Below, one piece after another: positions 24,830 to 35,662 of a stretch of 42,288 nt of DNA (the stretch's first letter is position 1; each line of letters begins with the position of its first letter). The notes under the pieces were generated by a model, which did not search any database, was not told where the DNA came from, and was given only the letters and a program-made list of their open reading frames with translations. The stretch covers positions 1 to 42,288 of the forward strand of contig CALSCQ010003137.1 in the NCBI GenBank assembly GCA_943704525.1, given 5' to 3'. This stretch comes from Pigoraptor vietnamica (Eukaryota; Opisthokonta; Filasterea). A program made the translations under genes and the position numbers.

Positions 24830-27800
24830 TCATCGTCGGCCGGGAACGCCCTTGACAGGGACCACCACCTTGACTTTGCCGGGAATGTTGAGGAACAGAT
24901 CCGTGTCCCGCACTCCCTTCATCAACTCTCGCTCACGCGCCGTCGCCTCGCGGTTTTGCACGAATGCATTGAGAGCAGCCTTTGCCGCTGCGGACGGCGT
25001 CAGTAAGATAGGGAAGAAACACAACAGCGAATTGGCAGCGGGACGCCGGCCCACCCTTGCCCTTCTTGGTTGTGCCCGGCGTGAGCTTCACACGGAACTT
25101 GTAGGACGACATAGCAGCGTACGGCGCACAGACGGGCACCGCGAACAGTAACTCATCGTCCTCTCGTGGTGCACCCGTCAGGGTGTCGAGCAGGTCGCCC
25201 TGCGTGCCATCGCCCCCGTCGTCTGCTCCGTCGCCGTCGTCCGAGTCATCGGCAGCGTCCCCCGCAGCGGCCGGTTTCTGGACCAGCATATTCCGTTGAG
25301 CAGAGTACTACCAGCGCATACAGACGTACCTATTCACAACGACAAAACAGCACATAGATCGCATGAACAACAACCACGCAGCATTATACCTACCTCAACC
25401 GCAGGAGCAGTCCCTTCAGTCCCTTCAGGTGGAGTAACGACATCCTCAGACGCAGCCGTGACATTCGCGCCCTCGGTTATGTTCCCCCTGCGTAATGCCA
25501 TGTCAATACGGGAATGTCCAAACGCGCACAGAGCACTTCGCAAAAAACTCACTGTGGCACAGCAGATGACGCCGCGGCATGGCGCCCTTTTGATGGCGCG
25601 ACCTCTGTCCGCCCGCCCTTCGAGGGCTGCGCGGCACCGCCCTGTGCCGCGTTCTTGGGAGCACCGGCCGACTGCAAGAGGGACATGCGCAGCGCGCGCT
25701 CCTCCTCGTCCTGGTCGGCGTACTTCTCCTTCATCTTCTTCATCTTGCCCTTCTTGCCGCGCACTTGCCGCGGCGCCGACGTCTGAGCGCACAGCCGTCA
25801 GACATGCGGCATGACATCCCCTCCCTCAGCATCTCCCTGCATGCATGGCAGGGCGAGCGGCAGTCTTCGGTGGCATCATCACAGCAGCGCACCTCCGTTG
25901 CAGCCTTCGGTGGACCGGGCTTGGCGCCTTTTACCGTCGCGTCTTGCGAACCGCCGGCTTTGTTTCCCCGCCGCTCCCGCCGCTCCTTCGCTGACAGGTG
26001 ACGCTTGGCCGCCTACAGGTGACGTGCGTGAGCTTCACAACGGCAGCGGCAGAAACCTGGCTCAAACATACCGATCCCGGGCCACCCTCCGGCTGCTCTT
26101 GTGCGTTCGCGGACGTATCGAGTGTCTCTTCGGTAGACTCTTCCGTGTCCGGCAGTGCTGCTGCGGCGACAACGCGCGTGTCGGGAAACCCATCCTCCCC
26201 CTCGGTCGACGAAGACTCGGACGCAGCCTCCGCCTCTGGTAACTCTGCGACGGCTGCGCACACGTTAGTGCACCGACGCATCGCTGGGCAATAGACTACT
26301 CTACCACGAACCTTCCGGTGCCGTGTCGGCCGGTCCCACTGCGACTCCGGCCTCGCCGTCGAGTGCCTTGCGCTCCCCCGCGTGCGCGGCTACCGAGGCC
26401 TCGCCAAGGCGGAAGAGGAATCCAAAGCCGAGCACCAGCTGCGACGGCGCAAGAAAATTTTTCTTGCCGCGGATCATGAAGCTGCCCGTGGGTAGGTACT
26501 CGCCGGTGGGCGGAGTCTTGGACACTTGGTCGTCGCGCACCCACCACGCCCCCGTCACGACTTTCGCATCCCATGCGGCGCTGCAGCACACGGCCAAGGT
26601 GCCGGCTTCCTGCAGCGTGCGCGGGGGAGGAACGCCGCCGTCCCGTTGCGGATTCTTGATGACGCAGCTTGCAGCGCCGCTCAAGTCCGCATGCACGTAG
26701 ATGTCGCCTGCCATCGCACTTCGTGTGAGCCGGCTGCACACATCACAGCAACCCCCGACATTCCATCGCCCCACCTTTCCGCAGGTGGCGCGCGACAATC
26801 AGCTCGTTCTGCTGCATGTCCCGGCCGGCGATCACGAGAAAGTTGTCCGACGACACAAACCACACAAACTTCTCAAACCAGAACGGCTTGCGCATCTTGG
26901 CGATCGTGGCGGGCGCAGCGGCGGCGGCTGCCTTGGCGGCCTTGCGCGTCTTCTGCTCGGCAGACTTCATGGCCTGCAACCGAAGCCCGAACGATCAGAA
27001 TGCGGCCGCGCAGACAAACGCTCCCGCGCACTCCACATACCTTTCCACTCTGCTCCACCGTTTTCCGCTCCTTCTCTGCCGCTTGCCGACGCTTGTCAAA
27101 GTAGCGCCGGGCGTTCGCGTGCGCCGACATGCCAAGGTCAATCTCGACGCGAAGAGGGCGCGCGTTGGTGTCGTCCGGGTCCCTGCAAGGCGGCAGTGTG
27201 ACTGGCGTGCCCATTTCAAGACGCACCCACGCAGCGATACTTACGGCAGTAACATCGTGATCGAATTCGAGTCGAGGTGGAGCGCGGCGATCGCCGAGGC
27301 CACGGGATCCCGCGCCGCCTTCGCCTCCTCCACCATCTCGGCAATCGCCTGCCATTGCATCGCGCCGGCGACCGCGCCGCACACGACCGAGATAGCGCGG
27401 CCCACGAGGTCACCCGCGGCCTCAATCGCGCGGCCCCGGACGTAGTCCTCGTCCTGCGCACGGCGAAGTCCCTCGATGCGCTGCTCGTGCTCGCGGCGGA
27501 GGTAGTCGATGCGGCGCGACGCCTGCGCCTCCTGCTGCGCCGCGCGGACGTCGATGCGCTGGCCCTCGATGCGGCCAAAGTATTCGTCCACGGCACGGTC
27601 AAACGATTCAAACTCCGTGTACGTTCGCCTGGCATCCTGTTGGAGGACGACGGGCTCGAAGCTCTCGTACCTGCAAGTGCATACGATGAGTAGCCGCACA
27701 CAAATAGACCGCCGTACGGTGGCGCAACTCACACAGACTGGCCTTCCGAGTCTTTCGCGCTGCCGGTGAATATGTAGCCCTGCAAATAAGGGAGGTGAGC

Positions 27801-29126
27801 AAAGAGCTACGCAACGAGCACGCGCACAAAGCCGCAGCACCTTCGACGGCACGCGATCGGCGGCGTCCATAAGCGCACGTGCGTCGGCGAGTGCGCTCAG
27901 GAGTGCGACGAAACCGGCGGATCCTAGTGGCAGCGCACACGTCAGCGCATGCCGTAGCAATGAGCTCCACCTCGGAACGGTCATGCATGGAGACGTGCGA
28001 GACTACATAGTCGATAGCGATATCAACTCGCTTGGGAAAATGGAACACAGCGGCACGCAAACAGACAACAGAGAGCAGACACAGACGCAGGCACGCGACA
28101 GATAGAATCCAGCGGCCTGTCAGCTCAACCCACCGCGCTCAAGGCCCGCGAGGGGCATCTTCGCGTTTGGTTCCAGGCCGGCCTTCATCACACAGTGCTC
28201 AATAATCGACGAGCCAAAGCCTGCGCGCCAAGCACGTCAGCATGCATTCGGTGCGCACGTGACTGCACGTCACCCACGCACCCAGGGACGCAGTCAGCGC
28301 CTTCTTCAGCGTCGTGTTGGCCTCGGAGCGCGCAAGGGCCTCCGCGAGCGCGCCCTCATCGACGACCGGGTCGCCCCGCGCGGCATCGACAGGGTACTGC
28401 TCGCCAACGGCAATGCGCACGTCCTCATCGGTCGTCCTTGTGCGAAGAAGGGACAAAATGCGCAGCTCGTGGTCCGTAAGAACAATATTTCCCTGGTCGT
28501 TTTTGTTATGAGACAAGCGCGGCAGGGGCACATGGGACGGCGGACGACGGAAGAGGGTCATGCGGACGACGGACATGCGGACGACAGGGGCACGTTGACA
28601 GCAAGGGGACATGCGGACGATAGGGAACACGCGGCACACCCCACCACACCTTGTCGTACAGTTCCACAATGACGTGGTAGGCCGCCTCGCCGGAGCCAAA
28701 CTGCATGTCGACGACGCGGTCCGCGCCCAGCTGCCGGATGTCCGCAAGTCTCCGCTGACGCAAATGTTTGCGCAGCTGCGGGCAAACAGTAAGGACAAGC
28801 CAAAGACTGCCACCGGCCGTTACAACCAACCTTCATTGCGAAACCAGACGGCGTGTTCGATTTGCTCCGCTCAAATTGAGTGGTGTGAATTCGGATGCCC
28901 GACTCGAAAAGCAAAAAGACCTTCTCTTCCGCCTGGGCAAACTTGAAGAGGTACGTTTTGGAGTCCAAGTCGTAAATGTTGCCGACGCGGAGCCCAACAA
29001 CCCTGCAGTGACCACATCAGTTAATGTCGGAAGCGTGCTGCCAGATTCGCAAAGGTTGGCATACTTTGTTCTGAGCTCTGTCACAATGGCCCGTAAGTCG
29101 AGCGTCGTGAAACGTGCTTTCACCAT
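24830..29126 (-). CDS. NEMF: NEMF / RQC2 ribosome quality-control factor
   Basis: Binds stalled 60S-peptidyl-tRNA complexes, recruits the listerin ligase and adds C-terminal tails to stalled peptides. Seventeen exons in coding order: 29126-29065, 29002-28831, 28775-28650, 28492-28282, 28220-28134, 27923-27841, 27779-27733, 27670-27245, 27182-27041, 26973-26775, 26707-26312, 26253-26072, 26012-25893, 25782-25553, 25487-25394, 25277-25055, 24987-24830; about 985 aa (human 1076). NFACT-N includes [10 protein letters not shown] and [13 protein letters not shown] (the DR pair needed for tailing). A coiled coil follows [26 protein letters not shown] has [20 protein letters not shown] and [20 protein letters not shown]. 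The acidic middle and the conserved tail ([29 protein letters not shown]) are present. An ATG two codons upstream (29132) could also start translation. Confidence 0.96.
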
Positions 29127-29262
29127 TTTCAATGAAAGCGCTCCAGAAGCCTGAAAGAGGATGACGGCTGGGAGTTGAGTTGTGAAATGGTTGTTTCAGA
29201 ATGAGTAACAGATTCGTTACAAAGTTACAAGTGTTACAAACCCTACCACTTGCGTACGTTGT

Positions 29263-29265
<3 letters not shown>

Positions 29266-29346
<81 letters not shown>

Positions 29347-29405
29347 CGACACTCACGCATACACTCACACACACGCACACACACGCACACACACACACGC
29401 ACACA
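29266..29405 (+). repeat. CA microsatellite block 1
   Basis: About 140 bp of CA repeats with a few TC, CG and TA interruptions, starting about 140 bp upstream of the NEMF start codon. Confidence 0.97.
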
Positions 29406-29540
29406 ATAGCACAAGCGCGCTTGTGTACAACACATACACGCACTCACGCACACACACAGATGCACACAAAGCACAAACATGTTAGGGTATACAAACAAGC
29501 ACTTTTGCACACAGGAGCTAAGATCTTTACCCCCCTGCTT

Positions 29541-29551
29541 ACGCACACACG

Positions 29552-29615
<64 letters not shown>

Positions 29616-29750
29616 CACAAGTACACACGCGCACAAAAGCACGATGTATGTACACGCGCGCACACACATACCCATACACACACAGACATACATACGCACA
29701 CACCATACTCAAGCACACAACGCACACACGCGCGCACGCGCGCCGCGCTT
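29541..29750 (+). repeat. CA microsatellite block 2
   Basis: Begins as CA with CG steps, has a pure CA core (about 29565-29612), then an imperfect tail with CGCG and TACA units to about 29750. Confidence 0.95.
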
Positions 29751-29825
29751 TCACATCGCTATTGATACGGTGAAATAACTCTCTTTCCTTCTTACGTGCT
29801 GCATACACTATGAAGACGTTAAATA

Positions 29826-29869
29826 ATGCACAGATGGATACGCTAGCAAAAATTTATGCACAGATGGAT
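29826..29869 (+). repeat. Pair of 14-bp direct repeats
   Basis: ATGCACAGATGGAT occurs at 29826-29839 and again at 29856-29869, 30 bp apart, at the edge between the CA repeats and the AT-rich stretch. Confidence 0.9.
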
Positions 29870-30263
29870 TGTCGATAACTCCGAGCTTTCGCGTTTTGCC
29901 TGAAACAAACCCTGAGAAAGAGTAGCCCCCATCTGCTTTTATTGGTTGCAGAGTTTAGCGCGTAGGGATATTGTTTGCGTGTCAGAGGATTGCTTTGCAT
30001 TTCTATGTAATCTCAAAGCTGATATCATTATTCTTATTATTGTATGTGAGAAATGCGGGACATCGCTGCAAGTATGTGTCTTATCCTTATCTGTGTCTCA
30101 ATCTATCATTCTTCTATCTAAATGCCTATCTTATCAAGTAATTACCTCGAGGAGTCGCTTAGAAATGAAGTGTCGCTATGTATTTCTTTTTGGTCGCTTT
30201 TTGATTAAAATTAGGTGTCCGTTTCAGTATTGGCTCAAATTCACATTACGTGTTTACTTGACT

Positions 30264-31739
30264 TCAGTGCACACAACGATGGTTGAACAACGCATCTTTG
30301 AGAACTTGCGACATAAGACCATGCATCGCCTCGATCGTCGATTTCGAACTGCACAATAATAATAGTAAGCCTTTGCAAAAGCTGAAACAATCCACCACCA
30401 AGGGGTTACTGCTTGAACGAACTGTACCTGTCTTTTGTTGCTTTCGCGAGCGGATCGTCCTTGCGCTTGTCAGCAGGAGCCGCGCTCCCGCGTCCAGCTT
30501 GAACAAGGTGACCCTCGGCCTGTTCAAGCTTCTCAGTAAGATCCTGAATTTGTTGCGCGAGATAGCCTCGGTTCTGCAAGCGAAAGGAGTTTGTTACCAC
30601 CAAACTTGACCCTTTTTGATGCGTCGAATTATTACTCACCATCAAGAGAGGCGACGACGACAACGTGTTGATCCAATACTTGTTCCAAAGAAGCGAAAGC
30701 AGCTTTTGGTCCAACGCAGACTTGAAGTAGGACACTTCCAGAGCATAGTACCTAACACCAGAACAACTTTGTAAGTAAATCGACAGTGTGGACGATGCAG
30801 TTAACACGTACTGCTTGCAGTGCACTCCGAAGTCCTCGATCTTGCTGATCGGAATGGACTGGTACTCAGACTTCGGCTCGTCCGGTGGCTTGTATCCCTG
30901 CGACCGCCATGACTATTTGAGACGCTACAGCCGTGCCGAAATAATGTGCAAGGGAGTCTTACCGTTGGGTATGTGCGGAAGGCACCAAGTTCAACTCGGC
31001 CAGCCGACACAGTCCTGGTCGGATCCACCTGAAAAGCGCAATGTTCTTTTTAGCCAGCCGGCCGCGACTAAGTGACGGCTCCTGTCACACATCCACTCAC
31101 CACGATGGCGACGAAAGGCTCCTGAAACTGCTGGTTAAGCAGCTGGGTGCTGACGTCAATGCCCGACAGCCAGCAGCCGTAACCGGGGTGGCTGTGGTAC
31201 CAGCCGACCGCATTCTCCAGTCGCCCGACGTCGCGAATGAGGCTCATGTACTCGACCATGTACTCGTAGCCCTCCGCCTGCGCATTGACGCGCGTCTCGG
31301 TCCCTTCGACGGGCAGCGCAAACGCGTCCGTGACCACCAGCGCGTCGCCGTCCACCTTCCCCTGCATGAGACCCATGACCTCGATCGTCCCCCCCGACCG
31401 CGCGTGCATCACCTGAAATGGATCGTCAGTATTGCTGGTAGCGCAGCGAATACAGCGCCCGTTACACCAACCATCTTGAGGAGCGCAAGCGCGGATATCT
31501 TGACCTTCTTGAAGTAATGGGGGCTACAGAAACAAATACAGCGCGACGTCAGCGAAAGCGCAGAGCAGAGCATTTACGTAAGGTACCCACTCCTTCGTCC
31601 ACGGCTTCGACGCAAGGATCATTTGCTGCTCGTCCTTGTTGTACGTGTAAATTTCATCCAGCTGCGAGATTTCCTGCATATTGTTCGCAAACTCGAATGT
31701 ACGACGCGCGATTTCCGCGTCTATCGGAACGCCCGCCAT
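30264..31739 (-). CDS. COPS5: COP9 signalosome subunit 5 (JAMM deneddylase)
   Basis: Catalytic subunit that removes NEDD8 from cullins. Exons in coding order: 31739-31591, 31523-31472, 31412-31101, 31028-30963, 30897-30812, 30751-30640, 30573-30428, 30348-30264; 335 aa (human 334). The JAMM zinc site is complete: E78 and H140-S-H142[11 protein letters not shown]153. Family blocks run end to end: [83 protein letters not shown] and [16 protein letters not shown]. Splicing exon 1 at GA|GTGGGT, not at the later GTACCT, restores the conserved KDPHYFK. The subunit should work only inside the eight-subunit complex. Confidence 0.97.
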
Positions 31740-32046
31740 TTTCGCCCAATAGTGCCGCACTACGGTGCTCTGTGGAATCTGTTGGATTCCGTAGGTGTTT
31801 TCTAGCTTTTGTTTGGTCCACACTCACATGTGTGACGTCGAGTAACAGGCGGCGATTGGCGCGAGCTCTCGGCGCCTACCGATTGGCTGCCGAGAGGCCG
31901 TGCTGCTCGGCACAGTCGGCGTTTGCGCTGTCGGTGTCATTGGAAAGAGCAGTACGCTGCGCTGCGCTGAAGTGCGACAGGGCGCTGCGAGTGATTCCGG
32001 AGAATACCTTGAGCGGACTTTGCTGCGGCCGAGCCACACACACACC
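31740..32046. promoter_or_regulatory. Divergent intergenic region, CSN5 / TOM1-like
   Basis: 307 bp between the two start codons; candidate bidirectional promoter. No recognised element and no gene. Confidence 0.45.
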
Positions 32047-34455
32047 ATGTTTTCGTTCTTCTCCTCGCAGACGCCCATTGGGGAGCGCATTGGTGGGCTG
32101 CGTCAACGGCGTGGGCGCTGTTCCGCTGGCTGGCTGTCTTTGGGTGATCGAACTGTGTTGCAGGAAGGGGAAGACTCGTGACGTGTGCGCACGCATGTCC
32201 TGGGGGCATTCGTGTATGAACAGTGGCATTCCGTCTCGGTGGCACTGATTGTTTGGCACGCCTGCAGACAAGGCGACGAGCGATCTGCTCGTGGCGGAGG
32301 ACTGGGCCGCGAACCTCGAAGTGTGCGACATGGTTAACTCGGAAGAGAACGGGTGCGTCCGTCCGACCTTCCGCGAAATGAACTCCCGAACACGTGCACT
32401 AACAATTCTTTCACAGCGCGCGCGACGCGATCAAGGCCGTCAGCAAACGATTGCAGAACAAGAACGGCCAAGTGCAAATGTACACGCTGACGGTAGGTGT
32501 GGGGTGCGACATTCGATCGCTCTGGGCGAGGCGCGTTCTCAGTGACCGCGTGTCGCAGCTTCTTGAGTCTCTCGTCAAGAATTGCGACGAGCGCTTCCAC
32601 CTTCAGCTGGCGTCGAGGGAGTTCATGTCCGAGTACGTGCGCCTGGTGACAAGCAAGGTGCGTGTCCGCGTGGCCGTTCACCTCGGGGACCCGCCGTCCA
32701 CTGACTGCATTGCCACGCAGAATGCGGTGTGTGCGCCGGCGAGGGAAAAGATGCTCTCGCTGCTGCAGGCGTGGGTCGATGCGTTTCGAAATGACCCGCG
32801 ACTTGGCGGGATTGTCGAAGCGTATCAGAGCCTTCGGGCGCAGGGTGGGTTGCATGGGGTCGGACAGGACGATACGTGAGATGAAGGTGGAATGCGAAGG
32901 CCGAGGGATCTTCACCGTCTGCTGTGCGGCTCCGCATTGACCTCGGCCGCTGCGCAGGCGTCGAGTTCCCCGCCCAAGACTTGGACTCTCTTGCGCCCAT
33001 CCACACGCCAAAAGCGGTGCGTGCTTACGGACCTGACAGTGAAGTTGTTATGCCCTAACATTCACGTGATGACGCAGACTGTTGCGCCCACTGAGCGTCG
33101 GTCATCGCGATCTCAAGCAGACGCACCTCCTCCGCTTGTGCATTCGCCCGCCGGCAACAACAACGCCGCCGCTGCGGCGCCGCCCCATGCCGTGGGTTGC
33201 GCTGCTTTCTTGTTCGTTGCGCGGCGCTGAGAAAATGTGCTCAGCTGTTGAGCTCTTGCAGGCGGCTCCGGTCTCTGTTGGTGGGCGCATCCAGCCATCG
33301 ACCGCTCAGCTGGACAAGCTCCGAGGTGACCTCTCGACGGTCCACGCGAACATTGGTGTTTTGAACCAAATGCTGGCACAGCGCGACGCGGACCCGCTCG
33401 TGCTCTCTGAGCTGCATGCTACCTGCAAGGCGATGCAGGAGCGCGTTTGCCGCCTGCTCGGCCAGGTCGCCGACGAGACGCTGATCGGTGGGTTGTGCTC
33501 GGTGCATTCCATCATTCACGCGTCACTCATGCGAACCGGTACCGTGGCACGCAGTGGAACTTCTTACGGCCAACGATGGCCTCAACGCGGCTTTTGCAAA
33601 GTATGATGCGCGGGCCAATGGGCACGTCGCCCCTCAGCAGCAGCAGCAATCGCAAGGGTGGGTCGTGCGTCGCAGTGGGTGGTGGTTCTAGCCGTAGTGT
33701 CATGCATGGTGACGAACTGGTGTGCCCAGGCCCCGCACCGGCCTTCTTGTCGATTTGGACGCGCCCTCGGCACCCGCGCCCTCCGGTGAGCCCGTGCGGT
33801 TTGCGTGCCGCAGATGTCTTGTGATCTGACGACGACGACGACCTGGTATAGCAGTGTCCGACAGGTATGCGGCAAGCACGTACAGTGACGCCGAGACAGG
33901 GCCTCTGCACTCTTCTATTGCCGGTGCCATCACAAAGAAGACGGCAGTGGGGGTAAGTTTGCCGTCTTTTGTTCAAAGTTCGACTCCCGTTTAACACGGT
34001 TCACTCCGCAGGAGCCCGAGAGCGAAGACCCCTTCGGAGCTTTCGCCGAGTCGCGCGCTGGGGCATCGTGAGTGCAAAATCGCGTCGCGCTGTTCATTTA
34101 TGTCGAGTCCTCTAACGGCACTGGCCGTGCAGGTCATTCCCCGTCGTGAGTCCGATACCTGCCGAGCCTCAGGTGTGTGTGCGGCGCCGTTGTGTTGACC
34201 GTGCCTGCTGTTCCTCATCCGTGATGCGTGCGCAGCCGTCGCAGGAGAATTCGCACCAGGTGTCCGGTTCGGGTGAGTGCGAGGCTGTAAAGTGACTCTG
34301 CAAACGGAAAGTGTGGGAAAGTCTCCTCTGACGGTCGTTCGCACGCAGATTTCGACGCGTTCCTCACCCAGCGATCAGGCGAGGGCGTCGACCAGGTGCG
34401 GGACAACAGGAAAATCCAGATGGAGGACGCCAACGACGACCTGTTTGGGCTGTAG
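32047..34455 (+). CDS. TOM1-like: TOM1-like VHS-GAT endosomal sorting adaptor
   Basis: Ubiquitin-binding adaptor (ancestral ESCRT-0 type) that sorts cargo at endosomes. Fifteen exons: 32047-32092, 32268-32352, 32417-32492, 32559-32657, 32721-32844, 32958-33016, 33078-33191, 33262-33487, 33555-33657, 33730-33785, 33855-33952, 34012-34067, 34133-34172, 34236-34272, 34349-34455; about 441 aa. The VHS domain (about 15-160) has KATSDLLVAEDWAANLEVCD, LLESLVKNCDERFH and a FPAQDLDSLAPIHTPK block as in TOM1. The GAT domain (about 210-315) has STAQLDKLRGDLSTVHANIGVLNQML and TCKAMQERVCRLL. A clathrin-box-like LLVDLDAP (316-323), an EDPFGAF adaptor motif and a terminal DFDAFL...NDDLFGL complete the TOM1 plan. 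The small 3' exons of the linker are the least certain, but all phases fit. Confidence 0.92.
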
Positions 34456-34537
34456 AGCGCGTCGCGTGAGGATATTAAATGGCCCGACAGCGCGTCGCAT
34501 GGCCCGAGGGTTGCTGGTGCTGGAGGGCCCCCGTCAG

Positions 34538-35489
34538 CTAGGGGTGGGCCGCCCAGGGGTCAAATCCGAGCACGACACGCAGGTCGAGGATGTCGCACAG
34601 CGCCGCGCGCACTCGCTCGGTTGTCGGCCCCGCCACGCGCACCGCAGCCCCCACAGGTGCGCCAGGCGTGTGCCCCAGTGGGCTGGCGGCGACCACGGTG
34701 TCCGGCGTTTGCCCACCGCGCACAGCACTCACTTCACGCCCTGCAACAACCGTAAGCGCGCCACGCCACACGCGCTCCACACGGGGCCCGACGAGAAATG
34801 CTGTGGCGACAGCATCGTAGCTGCCCATTCGAGCGGCGACGTGCACGCCGCCTTCCACTTCTGGGCTGGCGAGACGCACCCCGTCGACAACAAGGGGCGC
34901 GCCATCGACGAAAATTTCCGTGCGCGAAGCATACACCGCAAATGCCCAGCGCTCGCCACGCGCCGTGCGGCCGGCGGTGAACCAGTCGAGCACCACAAGA
35001 GATCCCCCCGGCATCAAATCGAACGTCTGCCGCTGCGAGTAGCGGGCGCTCGCGAAGCATGCCACAGGGTGCGGCAGAAGCACCAGCAGCCCCCCGTCCG
35101 CCACGTCAAACGCCAGTATCTGGGTCGCGGGCGCAACGTTGGGAGTGGGCGCGCGATAAATTTTCGTGCTTGCCTGCGTAAGAAGCGCGAGCGCTGCGCC
35201 TTCGCCCACAGTGCCGCTCAATTCGACGCGATCTCCCGCGAGAATGCCGCCGCCATATGTCACCGCATACACGAGCGCGGACACACCGCCCTGCGCGCGG
35301 CACATTAGGCAACGTGCGACGCAGAGTGTTCATTTTTGTGTGAACGGGAAAGGGCAGGGGACCCACCGCGAGGGTCCCTGCGGAGGACACAATCAGCTTG
35401 AGCGGATACGTCGCGAAGCACCGCGTCACTTCGCTGCGGCCGCGGTGCGACTCGCACGCAATAAAGCCTCCGCGCGCAGTGGAAGCCAT
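34538..35489 (-). CDS. ureD: Urease accessory protein UreD
   Basis: Scaffold that binds apo-urease and, with UreF and UreG, delivers nickel. Exons in coding order: 35489-35367 and 35290-34538; 291 aa, the usual size. Exon 1 has RSEVTRCFATYPLKLI, matching the UreD start (SYATSPLRLL). Exon 2 opens GGVSALVYAVTYGGGILAGDRV, the family signature, followed by LTQASTKIYRA, LLPHPVACFASARYSQRQTFDL and LDWFTAGRTARGERW. No targeting peptide is seen, so it is likely cytosolic. It is head-to-head with UreF (173 bp between start codons). Urease and UreG are not in the window. Confidence 0.93.
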
Positions 35490-35662
35490 GGCACCGTCCA
35501 CGTGATGGCGTCGAGTCCGCGCTGTTAGGCTTTCAATCGTAAGTGACTGGCTGCCGGACCTGAAAGAGTAACAGGCCAACGCCCACGTGCCATGTAAGCA
35601 ACGCACAAAACAGAGCCGTCGTGCAATTCGCGCAGACCACGGCGCGACATGCACGGCGCGAC
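35490..35662. promoter_or_regulatory. Shared intergenic region between ureD and ureF
   Basis: 173 bp between two divergent start codons of partner proteins; short enough for a single bidirectional promoter. A repeated GACATG-GCACGGCGCG-like word occurs at 35645-35666, next to the UreF start. Confidence 0.55.

Larger units (their letters stand above)
29127..30263. other. Repeat-rich and AT-rich intergenic region between NEMF and CSN5
   Basis: 1137 bp, the largest gap in the window. The half near NEMF holds CA microsatellites. The half near CSN5 (about 29,770-30,260) is clearly richer in A and T than anything around it and has no gene I can recognise. It carries the NEMF promoter and the CSN5 3' end. 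Confidence 0.6.

Noticed and set aside
29250-29778. Threonine-histidine or cysteine-valine repeat frames
   Set aside because: Translations of CA/TG microsatellites, open on all frames by composition.
29946-30359. 137-codon plus-strand frame in the AT-rich island
   Set aside because: No motif, no splice support, and it runs antisense into the last CSN5 exon.
31524-31590. CSN5 exon 1 extended to the GTACCT donor (adding a tryptophan)
   Set aside because: That donor breaks the phase with exon 2 and loses the conserved PHYFK block; GA|GTGGGT restores it.
33978-33990. GTTCGACTCCCG, like a tRNA T-arm
   Set aside because: No matching anticodon or D-arm and no acceptor stem; it sits inside a short TOM1 intron.
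34277-35308. 343-codon plus-strand frame over the ureD gene
   Set aside because: It starts in a TOM1 intron and runs antisense to UreD; not a plausible protein.
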